This document shows, one piece after another, positions 46,881 to 59,260 of a stretch of DNA of 64,000 nucleotides. A program made the translations under genes and the position numbers. The notes under the pieces are model-generated. The model made no database searches and was not told the origin of the DNA. It saw nothing but the letters and a program-made list of their open reading frames with translations. Position 1 is the stretch's first letter. Each line of letters begins with the position of its first letter. This stretch comes from Taxawa tesnikishii (nom. ined.) (Eukaryota > Ascomycota > Dothideomycetes > Dothideales): positions 441,501-505,500 of the forward strand of contig JAPDRO010000007.1 in NCBI GenBank assembly GCA_030247885.1, read 5' to 3'.

Positions 46881-49391
46881 ATGGCAGACTCTACAGCCAG
46901 TGTCACTCCAACTGCGAATTCGATGACAGACGCTTCTAGCAGCAACCGGGGTAGGGCATCAAGAGGCAGAGGCGGACGAGGTGGCAGTCGTGGGGGAGAC
47001 AGGGCTCAGAACGGCGAAGACGGTGGAAATCGTGGCAACAGGGAGAGGGGCAGAGGTGGCAGAGGTGGACGAGGAAGAGGAAACAGGCAGAGAGGGTATA
47101 GTCAGGATAACAGCAGGCCAGCAATAGACGGAGAAACCACACCAGCTGGAGAGGACGCTGCTACTGCCAGAAGCAATTTCCGCGCCCGCCTGGCTGGCGA
47201 GACCAACAAGCCACCTGCCGACGGGCAGAAGCCGGGAGAGGAGGACGATGTGGAAGCCGAAGTGTGCTTCATCTGCGCTTCTCCGGTGGTACACAACAGC
47301 GTCGCTCCCTGCAATCACAGGACATGTCACATTTGTTCTCTGAGGTTAAGGGCGTTGTACAAGTCCAAGCAATGTGCGCACTGTAGGGTACGTATGCTTC
47401 GTCCCCTCCAGCCTTGCCTCCGCTAACACCATGTCAGACTAGCGCAGAGACAGTAATCTTCACCGATGATGCCGTCAAGCGATTCGACGATTTCTCGGCA
47501 AGTGACTTCTCGAATGTGGATCAGAACTTAGGCATCAAGTACGAGAAGCCGGAGATTTTCGAAGATACTGTGCTCTTGTTGCGGTACAACTGCCCGGATC
47601 CCAGCTGTGATGTCGCTTGTCTTGGTTGGCCAGATCTTCACAGACACGTCAAGAGCGCCCATCAGAAGGTCATGTGGTAGGTGTACATGTTTCAGCGGCG
47701 CACACTCGACTTAGACTAACGATTCCAAGCGACCTGTGCACGCGCAACAAGAAGGTCTTCACACATGAACACGAGCTTTTCACACAGGCCGAACTGAGGA
47801 AACACGAACGCTATGGCGACGACAACCCTGGATCGGTTGACCAGAGCGGATTCAAAGGTCACCCGGAGTGTGGTTTTGCCGGCAGCGATTCTATGGTGAC
47901 GATGAGCTCTACGCACACTGCCGTGAAAAACACGAGCGGTGCCATATCTGCGACAGGAGAGACGGTGGCCGTCATCCGCAGTATTTTGTCGACTACAACG
48001 CGCTGGAGCTCCATTTCAAGAAAGACCATTTCATGTGCCCTGACCAGGAGTGCATGGAACAGAAATTTGTCGTGTTCGACTCAGAAATGGACCTCCAAGC
48101 TCATCAACTCGAAAAGCATCCCAATGGGCTTACCAAAGGCCGCGCCGCACGCAGCGTGAACACGTCTGGTTTTGACATGTATACCCACTACCAGCCGGAG
48201 CGTCAAGGGAGACGAGAAGGTCGTGGCCGTGGCCGGGGACGTGATCCAAATGCAGAACCCCTGCCTGTATCGTCGGCTCAGCCTTTGCGCAGGGATGAAC
48301 TTGCGTATCAGCGTGCAATGGCAATTCAGAGCGCACAGTCAGTGAGCACACGGACTTTTGGCGGTCAATTAACCCAACCCGAGGCTGCCCGACCTCCTCC
48401 AGATGCTGCAGAGCCACGAACAGTCACTGCGACGAGGCCTGCGCAGGACCCCTTCCCTTCGCTCGGTTCTCTCAGCATTCGCCCAGCTGCCAACGATGCA
48501 CCCTCACCTCGTTCAGCTTCGCCCACACAACCTTCCGCGCCACTTACGCCACAAGAACAAGCGCGCCGTCTGCGCCATGCTGCTGTCACGGAACGTGCAG
48601 CCAACCTTCTTCGGAACGACCAGACCAAACTCAACGACTTCCGCAACAAAATCTCATCATATCGCGTCGGAGCGATATCCGCGCCCGATCTCATCGACGC
48701 TTTCTTTACCCTCTTCGACACCTCAGCCGCCGAGCTGGGCAAGCTTATCAAGGAGCTTGCCGACATTTATGAAATCCCCAACAAGCGAGACCAGTTGCTC
48801 AAGGCTTGGTCGGACTGGAAAGCAATAAATGAAGATTACCCGTCTCTTCCCGGGCCCAGCGGCACAGGCGCCAGCACTTCTGCAGGAGTGCTCGGTTCGG
48901 GCATCGGCGCGTCAAGAGTGCTAAAACTCAAGAGCTCAACCGCACAGTCCAGCCGCAGCGCCGTAAGCAAACAAGGCAGTTGGGGCAACGTCAACTTCCC
49001 AGCGCTCTCCGCGAGCGCGAACCGCGCAGGTCCGGCGAGGCAAGGACCTTCGGCAGCGTGGGTATCGTCCGCGTCTTCGGCCGCCAACTCTGCCCGCCCC
49101 AGCCCGGCACCATCTCGCACGCAGAGTTCCGCCAACCTGCCGAGGGCCGATGCATTCCCAGCTTTGCCGGCGGCGAAGAAACCGACCAGCACCGTCTTCA
49201 GCCCGGGATACACTGGCGCCGGTGTTCGGAGACCGAATTCGACGGCGCCTGCCAACGCGTGGGGTGGAGGTGAAGGAGGAGGAGGAAGCTCGGCGAACGT
49301 CAGTCCTCCCACGGCGGGTGAGGCTGCGGAAGACCAGAATAGGAGGAAGGGGAACAAGGGAAAGAAACAAGTGCTGTTCAACTGGGGTTAA
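46881..49391 (+). CDS. HEL2: E3 ubiquitin ligase HEL2 (ZNF598), ribosome quality control
   Basis: Recognises collided ribosomes and ubiquitinates 40S proteins to trigger ribosome-associated quality control. Exons 46881-47387, 47438-47676 and 47730-49391, about 802 aa. An Arg/Gly-rich N-terminus precedes the RING (129-168; CFICASPVVHNSVAPCNHRT, ending CAHCR). C2H2-type fingers follow: CPDPSCDVACLGWPDLHRHV, FCRQRFYGDDELYAHCREKH, CHICDR, and MCPDQECMEQKFVVF. The rest is low complexity with a helical segment (LNDFRNKISSYRVGAISAPD) and a C-terminal VLFNWG. One base is missing in TTTT at 47874-47877, inside the GFCRQRF finger; with it the total is 803 codons. Introns have clear CTAAC branches. Confidence 0.92.
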
Positions 49392-50848
49392 ATCTGTCCG
49401 GGCGCTTCGACGAAGATGGGACAGACTCGGCATTTTCGAGCGTGGCGCAAAGGAAGGAAGGTGTGTGCATATGTGTCATGAAACCCACGTGTCTAGTGCT
49501 GCATTGCCGGGACAGTGGTGGAGTGTAGAGCGTGGAGTGTGGAGTCCGGATAAGGAAGAAGGCTCACTGGAAAGGCGAAAAGAGTTGTTCGATTGTACAT
49601 GATATGCAATGTGACTCTCGAGCATTCTGCTGGCCGCATATGCAGTCGGTTTTTGTTGTGAACGATGGTGGAGTCGAGCTCTACAACCATGGCCAACGGA
49701 TATGAGATGGTGGTATGGTTCGATATCAAGGTTGTCAGAGCAATCTTGGGGGATGCAGCGTACGTGGAAGAGATACGGATACTTGCCTTGTGGCACCTAC
49801 CTCTTCCGGTTGTCATCGAGCCGATGGCTGGGCAAGCGGTTGAGAGGCTACACGTGTGATTGTGGAACTCGATGTTCTACTGGGTTCCCGTGCGTTTCAT
49901 GTATCGAGACAGAAACGGCGTGTCTCGTGGGTGCTTTCGATAGATGTTCGTGTTTCCGAATGCTTCGAGGGTAGTATCTTTGTTGTTGCCTCGGGATAAT
50001 ATCCATGGGGTCCAAGAGCATTCCTTTCTTTTCTCAGTCTTGAGCATCAAAAGTGTATGCTTGCCCAGACAGCGTCACATGGAGGTGGTATTGCACTGCA
50101 CTGCTCCAACATATGCTGCTGTTGGGAGAATACGTACCCTCGCACCTTGGCAATCACATGGAGAATTGCATCAAATCAGACCCGGCGATTCGCGCCTCCC
50201 TGAAAATCTGTGCTTTCGTGTGCTGCAGGTTCCATCGTTCCGGCATCCGGACACACGCCCATGTCAGTCTTCAACAAAGTTTGCTCCTGGATTGGCGGTT
50301 GTGTAGGGTGCAGTCACGCAATCAGTGTTGCTTTCTAGGTGCGGATAGGCAGATAATGCCCACCTACAACGACCAAGTTCAACGGTTGCACGTATTTTAT
50401 GAGTCTGGACAAAGCAACTGCAGACACAATCCACCGAGCGGGAAATGCTCTCAGAGACGAGGCGTCCTCCGAAGAGGAGTGGAACGGTTGAGATGTTTCG
50501 GCATGGCGTTGACTACTTCAAGCTCCCAGAAGCGGAAACTCGCTGTGACGTCGCCTTTCACATGTCAATCACGAGCACACTCAAATCACATGCTAAATTC
50601 TACCCATGCCAAACTTGAAAGCGAAGGCGCGCCCGACTAACAAATATCCACCTCCTCTTCCTTCCAAGCCCTTCTTTCCCATCGCCGTCTCCCACCCATC
50701 GCCTCGTTTCCATTGAATCGCTGCAAGAGCATCGACTTGAGCCATTCTTTCGCCGCAACCAACAGCACAGCACGTAGGTACTCAGCTATCTACCGGCAAC
50801 CCGCACATTTGCGGCACGCTCATACTTACTCCTCACTCAGAACACTCA
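49392..50848. other. Intergenic region
   Basis: 1.46 kb between HEL2 and the perilipin. Open frames here carry no family signal. CT-rich leader before the perilipin ATG. Confidence 0.4.
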
Positions 50849-51746
50849 ATGCCACACGCAGAAGACACCAACAGAACCATGAGCCAGCCAATGGTCAACG
50901 GCGACAAGCCATCGTCCCAATTCCTCTCCGTACGCTCAAACCTTACCATCTCATCCTAGCTTCCGGGTACTGACACCGCACACACATACAGCACCTGACT
51001 TCCTATCCCGTCGTCTCTGACGGCATCACCACGTTCAAGTCGCACCCCTACGGTGCCAAGTCCCTCGATCTCGCCAACGCAACATACGATCGCTTCGGCA
51101 AGCCCGTACTCCCCTACCTCCAGACACCCATCTCATATGCCGCACCCTACGCCAAGAAGGCCGACTCCCTGGCCGATGCCGGACTCGGCCAGGTGGAGAC
51201 GCGGTTCCCGATCGTGAAAGAAGACACCGAGACGGTCAAGCAGACCGCCTTCTCCTACGCCAGCATCCCCTCGACCTCGCCGGCCAGGGCCGCGACTACC
51301 TGTTCGGGGCGTGGCAGGACGAGTACCGGAAGACGGCGAACAGGAACGACAACAACCAGTCGCTCTTCACACTGGCTCAAGCCGTCATCTCGACGCAGCT
51401 GCGCGTCGCCACCGATGTCTTCCAAGTCCTGCACGATTACCTCGCACCCAAGGCCGAAGAAGCGAAGGCGAAGCGCGACAGCATCATCGACGGCGCGAAG
51501 AAGCAGGCGCGGGACTGGGAGGCCAAGGGCCAGGAGCTGAGGGACGGGTACGCCGCCCAGGCGCGGGAGTCTGCGGATTCCTACGCCTCGGAAGCCCAGG
51601 ACGCGAAGGACTCGTACGCATCAAAGGCTCAGGAAACCAAAGACTCCTACGCATCCAAGGCTCAGGAGGCAACGAACGACTACGCTTCCAGAGCGCGGGA
51701 GACGAAAGACGGCTACGCCGCAAAGGCGCAGGAGAGGTCCGGCTAG
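50849..51746 (+). CDS. MPL1: Perilipin-like lipid-droplet protein (MPL1/CAP20 family)
   Basis: Coats lipid droplets; in plant and insect pathogens this family controls glycerol/turgor in appressoria. Exons 50849-50929 and 50992-51746 give 278 aa. Family landmarks: HLTSYPVVSDGITTFKSHPY, ANATYDRFGKPVLPYL, ADAGLGQVETRFPIVKEDT, GRDYLFGAWQDEYRKT. The C-terminal 80 residues are tandem amphipathic 11-mers of the form DSYASKAQEAK. The frame breaks at CCCC 51267-51270; one more C joins the conserved core. An internal ATG at 50879 is an alternative start. Length and family are typical once the base is restored. Confidence 0.88.
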
Positions 51747-52316
51747 TTCGCCCTTGATCCTGACCAAAACGTCTCCCTCCCCTCCTCTTCTCGATCTCCA
51801 CCCATCCCCACCACTTTCCTCGCCATGCTGTCTGAAGTTCCTGGTGTTGCGCGGTTTCCGGCGCCCCGCTCTCCAGCCATCCGTTTGCACGAGAGAAGAG
51901 GGGCTGCGGATTCAGCTGTCGAGTCAAAAACTCTGCAAAGACCCTAGGAAAGGGGGTGCGAGGTGCGTTAGAGAGATTGCGTTGAGCGAATTGCGTGATG
52001 TTTGGGATATCCATACTAGTTGGCGGCGAACGGGGTGTTCCCTCCCCTCCCTCCCCCACCCCCTCTCTCTCTCACTCTCATTTGGAGTTTTCTGTATTAC
52101 TTTCCGAGGATCGTGAGGGATGAGTTATGAATTAGAACTTTTGCCTTTCCTTGCAGTCAATGAAACGAAACGAGACTGATGAGAACTCTGCATGCACTGG
52201 TCGCTGTCAGTAGTCGTTGGTGTGGTAAACAGTGATGTACGAGATCGGGACTTGAAATCAGCACCGGGGATGCAAAACAGTACTATATACCGGGTACGAA
52301 GAGCTGCTGGGTATAT

Positions 52317-52338
52317 GTATATATATATATATATATAT
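52317..52338 (+). repeat. (TA)n microsatellite
   Basis: About eleven TA units, non-coding. Confidence 0.9.
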
Positions 52339-52490
52339 GGCTGTGTGGTGATATCACGCCCGATCCGCTGCCACTTGCCGCAGTCGAACTGTGCTCAATT
52401 GATGCGCAGAACGCCCGAGCTCGGACTGGGCATATTATGATACAATAAACTACATATGTACACGCTCGCGTCAGGTGCGATGCTCGTTAC

Positions 52491-52514
52491 TCTCTCTCTC
52501 TCTCTCTCTCTCTC
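52491..52514 (+). repeat. (TC)12 microsatellite
   Basis: Uninterrupted dinucleotide run, non-coding, just downstream of the royal-jelly-type gene. Confidence 0.9.
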
Positions 52515-52560
52515 CTCGTAAGTCATCAAGCAGCAACAAAATCGCCCCTCTTGCACCTTT

Positions 52561-54016
52561 TTACCTCAGTAGAACCTTTGTGCCGTTGTTCGGCAAAGGA
52601 GCCCTGAACAGCGCGAAAGGCCTGACCCTCCTGTCGGTGCCGGGCGCAATGCTGGGCGTGAAGCACAGCTGATTGACGGTCCAGTACAGATATCCATCAG
52701 TGCCGGTGCTGCGGAGGAAAGTCAGGCTTTGATTTGCAAGTTGGAACAACGCAAGTCTGACTTACCTGAAAGTGTCGACCCAGTTGATGCGCGGGTCCCG
52801 CACAAACAGCTGGTCGGTGCCGTTGGCTGGGTTGTAGAAGCTGACGGCGTTCTGCTCCATGTTGCCGTGGTAGATGAAGCCGTTCGTGTCCGTCTCGAAG
52901 CCGTCACTGACGCCCTTTTGTCCCCTGTTCATCACCGCAGCCTGGGCGAGCACCTCGGACGTCGCGCTCTGGTCGCGAAGCCGCTCGGTCGGGATCGAGT
53001 ACATGTAACGGCTGCTGACGGCACCGAAGAAGAGGTCCTTGCCGTCCGCGCTGAGCGCGATTCCGTCCGATCCAAAGGCGAGGTACGACAGTGGCATTCC
53101 TGGCATGTAGCTGTATAGTGGTGTGCCCCAAACGTAGGCTAGGAATTGCTGCTGGGGGTGCACAACCTGGGTGTTGTCGAGATGGCGCCAGGACGCGCCG
53201 GTTCCGAGGTCGACAATGATGAGACCATTGCGGCCTTCGGTTGAAGAGTCTGTGATGTAGGCCACGCCGCCGCCGGACGCAGTAATGTTGGCTCGGAGGT
53301 CGAATCGCACATCGTTCAGGTAAGAGTCGCCGTATGCAACGGTTGGTGGGAACACGATGGTCTGGAAGATGGTGTTGTTGGAAAGGTTGATGCCAACCAA
53401 CTTCGGGCCGCCGTACTGTGCGTTCACAAGGGTTCCATTCTGGGTAAGGGCGCGTCCAGTGTCGAGGACCCAAAGGCGGTCAGCAGGGTCAACGACCACA
53501 GATTGTACGCCTGGCTCTTGTCAGTACCCCGCACAGATACGTCGAGCACTCAACGAACTGATAAAGTAGTTCTCGTAGTTGACGCCGGCTGTCAATAGTT
53601 AGATTGGCAGAAATTGACCGTGGTAAAAGAAGCTCACTAGCTGGGTAGGTCGACATGTTGATGGCACCTCCGGGCGGGTTGTTGATCTCTGCACTCGGGT
53701 ATGGCGTTTCGGTCGTGTTGGAAGTGAGCTCAGCAACCTGGTACTTGCTACAGACGGGTTAGCTGACAGAAGCCGTCCCAACTTTGACAGTTGACTCGAA
53801 CCCGTTGCTTCCATTGTTGGTGTTGTTCTTGTCAAGACCGGAAGGATAGCACGCAAAGATACGTCCAGTCGATGAGACTGCAACGCCCGTTGGCCATTGG
53901 TCGTAAAAGAGATGGCGCAGTTCCAGAGCCGGACCCGCGGCACCTGGGTCAGTGATTAGCTGGGCGAAGCCGCCCAGAGAGCAGAGGATAGAAGCAGAAA
54001 GGAGGCTGGACTTCAT
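52561..54016 (-). CDS. Secreted yellow/major royal jelly-type protein
   Basis: Extracellular six-bladed propeller of the yellow/MRJP family. Five exons (54016-53783, 53743-53638, 53588-53559, 53510-52766, 52708-52561) encode 420 aa. A signal peptide (LLSASILCSLGGFA) is followed by PTGVAVSSTGRIFACYP, VQSVVVDPADRLWVLDTG, YLNDVRFDLRAN, AYITDSS, IALSADGKDLFFGAVSSR, GVSDGFETDTNGFIYHGN and STGTDGYLYWTVNQL, the conserved blade edges. The first intron is only about 39-45 nt and its donor is weak. The third exon is just 30 nt. No frame defects. Function in fungi is unknown; insect relatives include dopachrome-converting and ligand-binding proteins. Confidence 0.87.
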
Positions 54017-55347
54017 CGTGAGCGCGTTGGATTTCGAGTGAAGACGCTCTACTTTCGGTACGTTCAGGAGAGTGTGTGGTGTAGGGGAGTGTCTGAGGAG
54101 GAGGAGGAGGAGGAGGAAGAAGAGACAGGAACATAGAATTGGTGAGACTGCAGCATTCGAGCATGACGTTTGATCCTACCGTGATGAACAGCCATTGAGC
54201 CTGAACCCAAATGTCGTCATGAAGAGACAGGGACCTTAGACAGCAAATGCCAATTGGGACTTGGACATTGAATTGGGCAGGACAGAGCGGAATCGATCGA
54301 CATACTCCGCGGTAAGAGGACGATGGAAAGCTCCAAGCTCCAGTCCATGACGATTTCCCCACGAAGTGCCGGACACGGCACGGCTTGCGGTTCCTTGCAG
54401 CATGCAAATCAAACACGCGTGCCTTTAACCACCATGCAGCACAGGTACGACACATCCCATTATGCACTTCTCAAACAACGTACTACAAGAGTCTCGATTT
54501 AAACCAAGAAATGGAAACTTTTCTTCATGCTATGCACACTCCATGTCCGCATAGACTCATTACATCCATCATCTCGTTCTCGCATCGTGACGAAGAAGCC
54601 CGCCAATGTCGTCAGCCATCCGTTTCGCAGAGAGCAATTGCCTCTGCCAAAGCAAACCGGAAGACGTCCGTCCATTCAGCAGCATCGGGAATTCACACCT
54701 CGAAAACCCAGTCCCCGCTCCAAGCTCGCTGCTTCACCCGTCTAGGAACAGGCTCGTGTCGCCGCGACACAGCATTCAAACCCCTCGTTGCTGGCGCATG
54801 GGGCGCCCCGTTGCTGAAAGAGATGCCATAAGAAACAACAACAACAACAGAAGATGAAACAGAATTTCAACGCTGATGCAAAGATGCGTGGAACTCCTGC
54901 CTGGAAACAGGGCCAAGAAGGTAAGACACGTGGGAAGCGTGTATCCCTTGTGAAATCGTCATCATAAACATCGAGTAAAAGTCAGGTCGTCAGGTCGTTA
55001 GAGGTGGCCAAAATGTATCGTAGAAACACAAAAGAGAGAGAGAGATATAGAGGAGAGAGTCGACATAGGAAAGTCGTAACGGAGCGTCGGCAGCGCCACT
55101 TTGACGTCGCAGTCGTGGTGTCTTGACGTTGGTCGCAAAAGCTGCCCAGACACAGCTTAAATCGACGCAATGAGCGAGTTCTGGCACTCTACCTTTGCCC
55201 TTCGAGGCAAGAACGACGGGAGAAGGCCTCTACGTGTGCATCCATAGTGTATCGCTGCTTGTTCCAATCATAGGGCAGGCATTGCAGAGCTCTCTCGTTG
55301 AGCGGTGAAGCCTCCTATACTGCCTTCGCGAACCGTTTTGCGGCGCT
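54017..55347. other. Upstream region of the royal-jelly-type gene
   Basis: 1.3 kb, also the 3' side of stuA. A GAG trinucleotide array lies about 80 bp before the ATG. No gene seen. Confidence 0.4.
54095..54117 (+). repeat. (GAG)n trinucleotide array
   Basis: About seven units in the probable promoter or leader of the royal-jelly-type gene. Confidence 0.85.
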
Positions 55348-57225
55348 TCAAGATGTTAGTGTCAACTCTCTCAACTTTGCGCTCGGAAACAACACATACT
55401 GTTCTTCTGAGTCATCCAACTCACGAACGCGCTTGTTGGACGCAATGCCATTCGTCCCCGCGTATTGCTGGGTCGGGTATCCGTGGTTTGCGTACATGTC
55501 TGCGCCATTGGTGGCGTTCCGGTTGTCGCTCATCACGCTGTATAGGTTACTCGAAGGCAGTTGCGCCCGCTGAGGCGTGCTGTATCCAGGGTAGCTTTGC
55601 GTCGTACGAGGTGTTGCACGACCAGAGGTCTTGTGCGGGGAGCCGGTCATCTCTGGAGAGATGTGTCCATGGTCGCCTTGCATGGATGATGCAGTGTTGC
55701 TGCTGTATCCATACGTGTTCCTGTTTGTACCATATGGCGCGGCAGTGTGCGTATATTCACCTTCGTGCTCGGCCTCAGCATCGGAGTGGTGTTCTTGGGA
55801 GTGGTTAGCGTAGCCATCATGAGGCTTGGCATCTCCGTTGTGCTCTTGTTCAGCGCCTGCTCTCGCGGGAGGTGCCATGTCGCTCTTTACGTATCCACCT
55901 GCCGGCATTGTTGCATAGCGAGTCATTCCTGGCTGCGAACCGTACTGTGACTGTTGCCCTGAGGTGGTGTACATCTGTCTCGAGTTGTCGTAAGGCTGGG
56001 AAGTCTGGAAGTTTTGCATGTTCTGAATGTTGTTTCCTGGGGAGTCGTTGCTGGAGTCGTTGGCACAGACCTAGCATTACTCAGACCCGTGTCAATGGTT
56101 AGTGGCTGAGTGGTTTGCACGGTTCCAGAAACGTGTGCTCCAGGCCAATCGTACGAGCTTCCAGAGTTGCCCATTCCCATGACGCTGGAGGCACTCGTTG
56201 GCGGAGTTGGGAAAGTGTGGGCTCTGTCCAAGCCCGGTCGACCAGCTGCAGAGTGACCAACGATCGAGTGCGGTGGCTGTGGAATGTGAGCGCCGATTGA
56301 ATTGCTCATGGTATGGTGGTGCTGAAGACTCGGAGTCTGGGATGACTGTGAAGTTCTCATGTAATCTGGCTGACCATCGGCTCTACGACGCTCTGCGCCA
56401 GCGATGGCTGCACCACTGATGCTCTGCCTCGCGCTGTTCTGTGGGTGATAGAGAAGCGCGCCAATGTTGTGCACGAAAAGAGGGTAGAGCGACTCGGTGA
56501 TCTTCTCCTTGTTCGCGAAATCAAGAGCCCGATCGAATGGAATCCAGACTCCCTTCAGATGCATCGGGCCAATCTTGACAACGTGACGAGTCTTCTCGCT
56601 TTTCAGAATACCATCCCGGCGCCCTCTCGTCATTCCTGCAACGTTAAGAAGCTTTGTGCCATTGATCATGTGGTTATCTAGTCGTACAGTCAGAACACTA
56701 TGAGCGCCTGGATTCGGGAGAATTGAGCTCACCTTCACGTCGGGCAACACAAACGCCATTTGCTTCAACCTGGAAGCAGAGGCTACCCTCATCCTCCCAA
56801 AGGGTAGCAGTGACGCGTGGCTTCATCCCGTGCGGAGCAATCTGACCGGTCGTATCGAACGTGTGCGGTGCATTGCCGCTGGGTGGGGGAGGGTTTCCCG
56901 CAATCGCTGAAAAAGGGTCAGCGATAGTAGACAAAGCCATTGACCAGAGATACTCACTAGGCAAGGGAAACTGCGGCTGGGTGACGAGGGCTGCGCTCAT
57001 TGGAGTGGTGGTAGGGTGTCCGGTAGAATGTAAAGGTGCTACTCCGTTAGGTTGTCCGTACGAAGGGTATGCCGCAGGTCCCGAATAACCGTGAGGGCCA
57101 GGTTGCGGTTGTTGGTAGTTGGAATAATGCGTCATAGCTGTGGGCGGTGCAGAGGAAGAAGCCGTGTGAGGTACGTTCATCATGTGGCCGTGACCCACGT
57201 CGCTGTAAGATTGGGTTTGGTTCAT
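55348..57225 (-). CDS. stuA: APSES transcription factor StuA (developmental regulator)
   Basis: Basic helix-loop-helix-like DNA-binding regulator of conidiophore development. From the Met at 57225 ([14 protein letters not shown], like the A. nidulans start) the exons 57225-56958, 56906-56733 and 56677-55348 give 590 aa. The APSES/KilA-N domain is at about 118-226: [76 protein letters not shown]. The C-terminus is Gln/Ser/Pro-rich with a basic NKRVRE. One base is missing in GGGG at 56039-56042 (PATTP to GNNIQNMQ). Coding-like sequence continues in frame upstream to a splice acceptor at 57602, so a longer isoform is likely; its first exon was not located. Confidence 0.93.
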
Positions 57226-58042
57226 GCTAACGTATGTTCCACTGCTCTGGTCGAAAGTCGTAAAGGGCGTGATGACGTACTTCTGCGCATGTAATTCCGG
57301 ATGCGCGCTGTCCCTTCTGTAGCCGGATGGAAGCTGTTCTGGAGAAGGAGTCTTCAGGCCTGAGCCGTAGTTCCCGTTCACGGAAGACGCGTAGGAAGTC
57401 GTGGCCTCTGGACCGCACGCGTTGATAGACGAGCCGAATGAACCGCCGCGAGGTGACGACGAGAGGGACGAGAAGCTCGTTTGCGATTGTTGAATAGCAG
57501 GCAGACGCTCGACGGCCGATGTTTGAGGGTACCAGGACGCGTCGTTCAGACCCCGAGTCTGCACTTGAGAGATGGACGGTAAAGCCAGCTTTTCGGTGTT
57601 CCTAAAAGGCAGAGATGGCGCTGCTTCCGTAAACGAAGAAGCACCTCCTACCGAATGTGTCTGCTCTTGCTCGTCTGTTCAGGCCGGCAACCCCGATGAT
57701 GTTCCGCGGAAGACTAACAAGTCGACAGTCGCGCAATGAAACTGCGGAAACGATGCGATGGAGGCTTGTCGGGACGGTGCGGTTGGTCTGGTCAGGAAGA
57801 CGCGGACCGGTAAGCGGGTGTACGTCTGCTTGATTGCTGCTCGAGCTGGCTGATGCGCGCAATGGGGATAACAAACAAGGCTAGCTGTGCTACCGTGTCC
57901 GCAACGCGAGCGTAATGAAACGCGTCGAAACTGTTTGTTGTGGTTCGGGTTGAAGTCAATTGGATCGGGAAGAATGAAGTCCTTCAAGATGCCAATGCCG
58001 ATGCCAGCGATTCGTCCTGCGGAGATGTATGTGCGCGTACGT

Positions 58043-58069
58043 GGATGCGGATGCGGATGCGGATACGGA
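58043..58069 (+). repeat. GGATGC hexamer array
   Basis: About four copies in the stuA upstream region. Confidence 0.8.
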
Positions 58070-59230
58070 TAACTTTTGGTCGTCGTCGTGGCAGTCGTTA
58101 GGCACGCTTTGAGTGCAATTCGTAAAAGTCGTGTTCGTAGCAGTCGTTGATCGTGAGTATCAGAGACACACGCGTTCTGGCCTGGTTCAAGCTACACAGA
58201 GGTGGAAGGTTAGCGACGCATGCACATGCAGCACACAGCGGTCGGCGAGGGGACGGGAGTTGAATGAACACGGTGAATGCAGGACTAAGTGTGGGTGAAG
58301 GCAGACGCACCTCCTCAGTAGTAGTTAGCAGCTGCAGCGATATGCATGAGAAGCAGAGCGAATAAGACGGGAGCGTGGGGACGGGCGCAAAGAAGTGTAC
58401 CTTGGGTTGAGTTGAGGAGGTTGGACTAGCGCGCGTTCGGTGGAGACGCACTAAGCAAAGCCGGAGAAGCGCAGGCTAGCATGTCTTAGCAGCAGCACCT
58501 GCAAGAACAAGCGCGGTGTGGCTGCAGCCGTTGGATAAGGTAAGAGCCACCCAAGCCCACACCCTTGTGCTCCTTCCTGACTAGTCGATCGATCTAGCCA
58601 CTAGGGGACTAGAGAGCTCAGCAGGAGAAGGAGCGCGGCAAGGGCAGGGCAGTCTGACTGGCAGGATGTGCAAGGCAGGGCCATCGGCTAGCTGGCTGGC
58701 CGGCTGGGTGCGTTTTGGCTGGCTCACTCTCGCTCTCGCTCTCGTCCTCGCACTGGCTGGCTGGCGGGGTGCGCGAGGACCGTTGCTCACTCTCTCATCA
58801 GACAGGGCCTGCAGGTTCGAGGAAAGGGCCTTTTTCCGGCCCGGCGCACCAGAACCGCGTCCATGGCTGGGAGGGCGCTCACTCGCTTTCTTTACGTAGA
58901 TACGTGATGTGACTATGCGACTAGATACGGTGGCTAGCTCGGCGCGCAGAAGAGACCACAGCACCTTAGCCGTTTGCCTACATCACGAAGGCAGAGATTG
59001 CGACGGCGACTACACGCGCGCTGTCTGCTGCTCGCTGCCCTCGCCGTTGGCCGGATCGCTCTGTCTCTGCCTCTGCTTCTGCCTCAGGGTCCCCGCCGTA
59101 GCAGCTGTCCGTCTGTCGCTGTCGATCGGCAGCCGGCCAGCTAAGTTAGAGCAACAGCTGCTGCCAGATTTCTGCAAGCAAGACGACGCGAGACGCGCAG
59201 GTGCAGGTGCACAACGGCTCTGCGTGTACA

Positions 59231-59260
59231 CTGCACATCGCTGCACATCACTGCACATCA
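59231..59260 (+). repeat. 10-bp tandem repeat, three copies
   Basis: Unit CTGCACATCA (first copy ends G). Located in the stuA upstream region. Confidence 0.85.

Larger units (their letters stand above)
51747..52560. other. Convergent spacer with microsatellites
   Basis: Shared 3' space of the perilipin and the royal-jelly-type gene, with AT and CT dinucleotide arrays. Confidence 0.5.
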
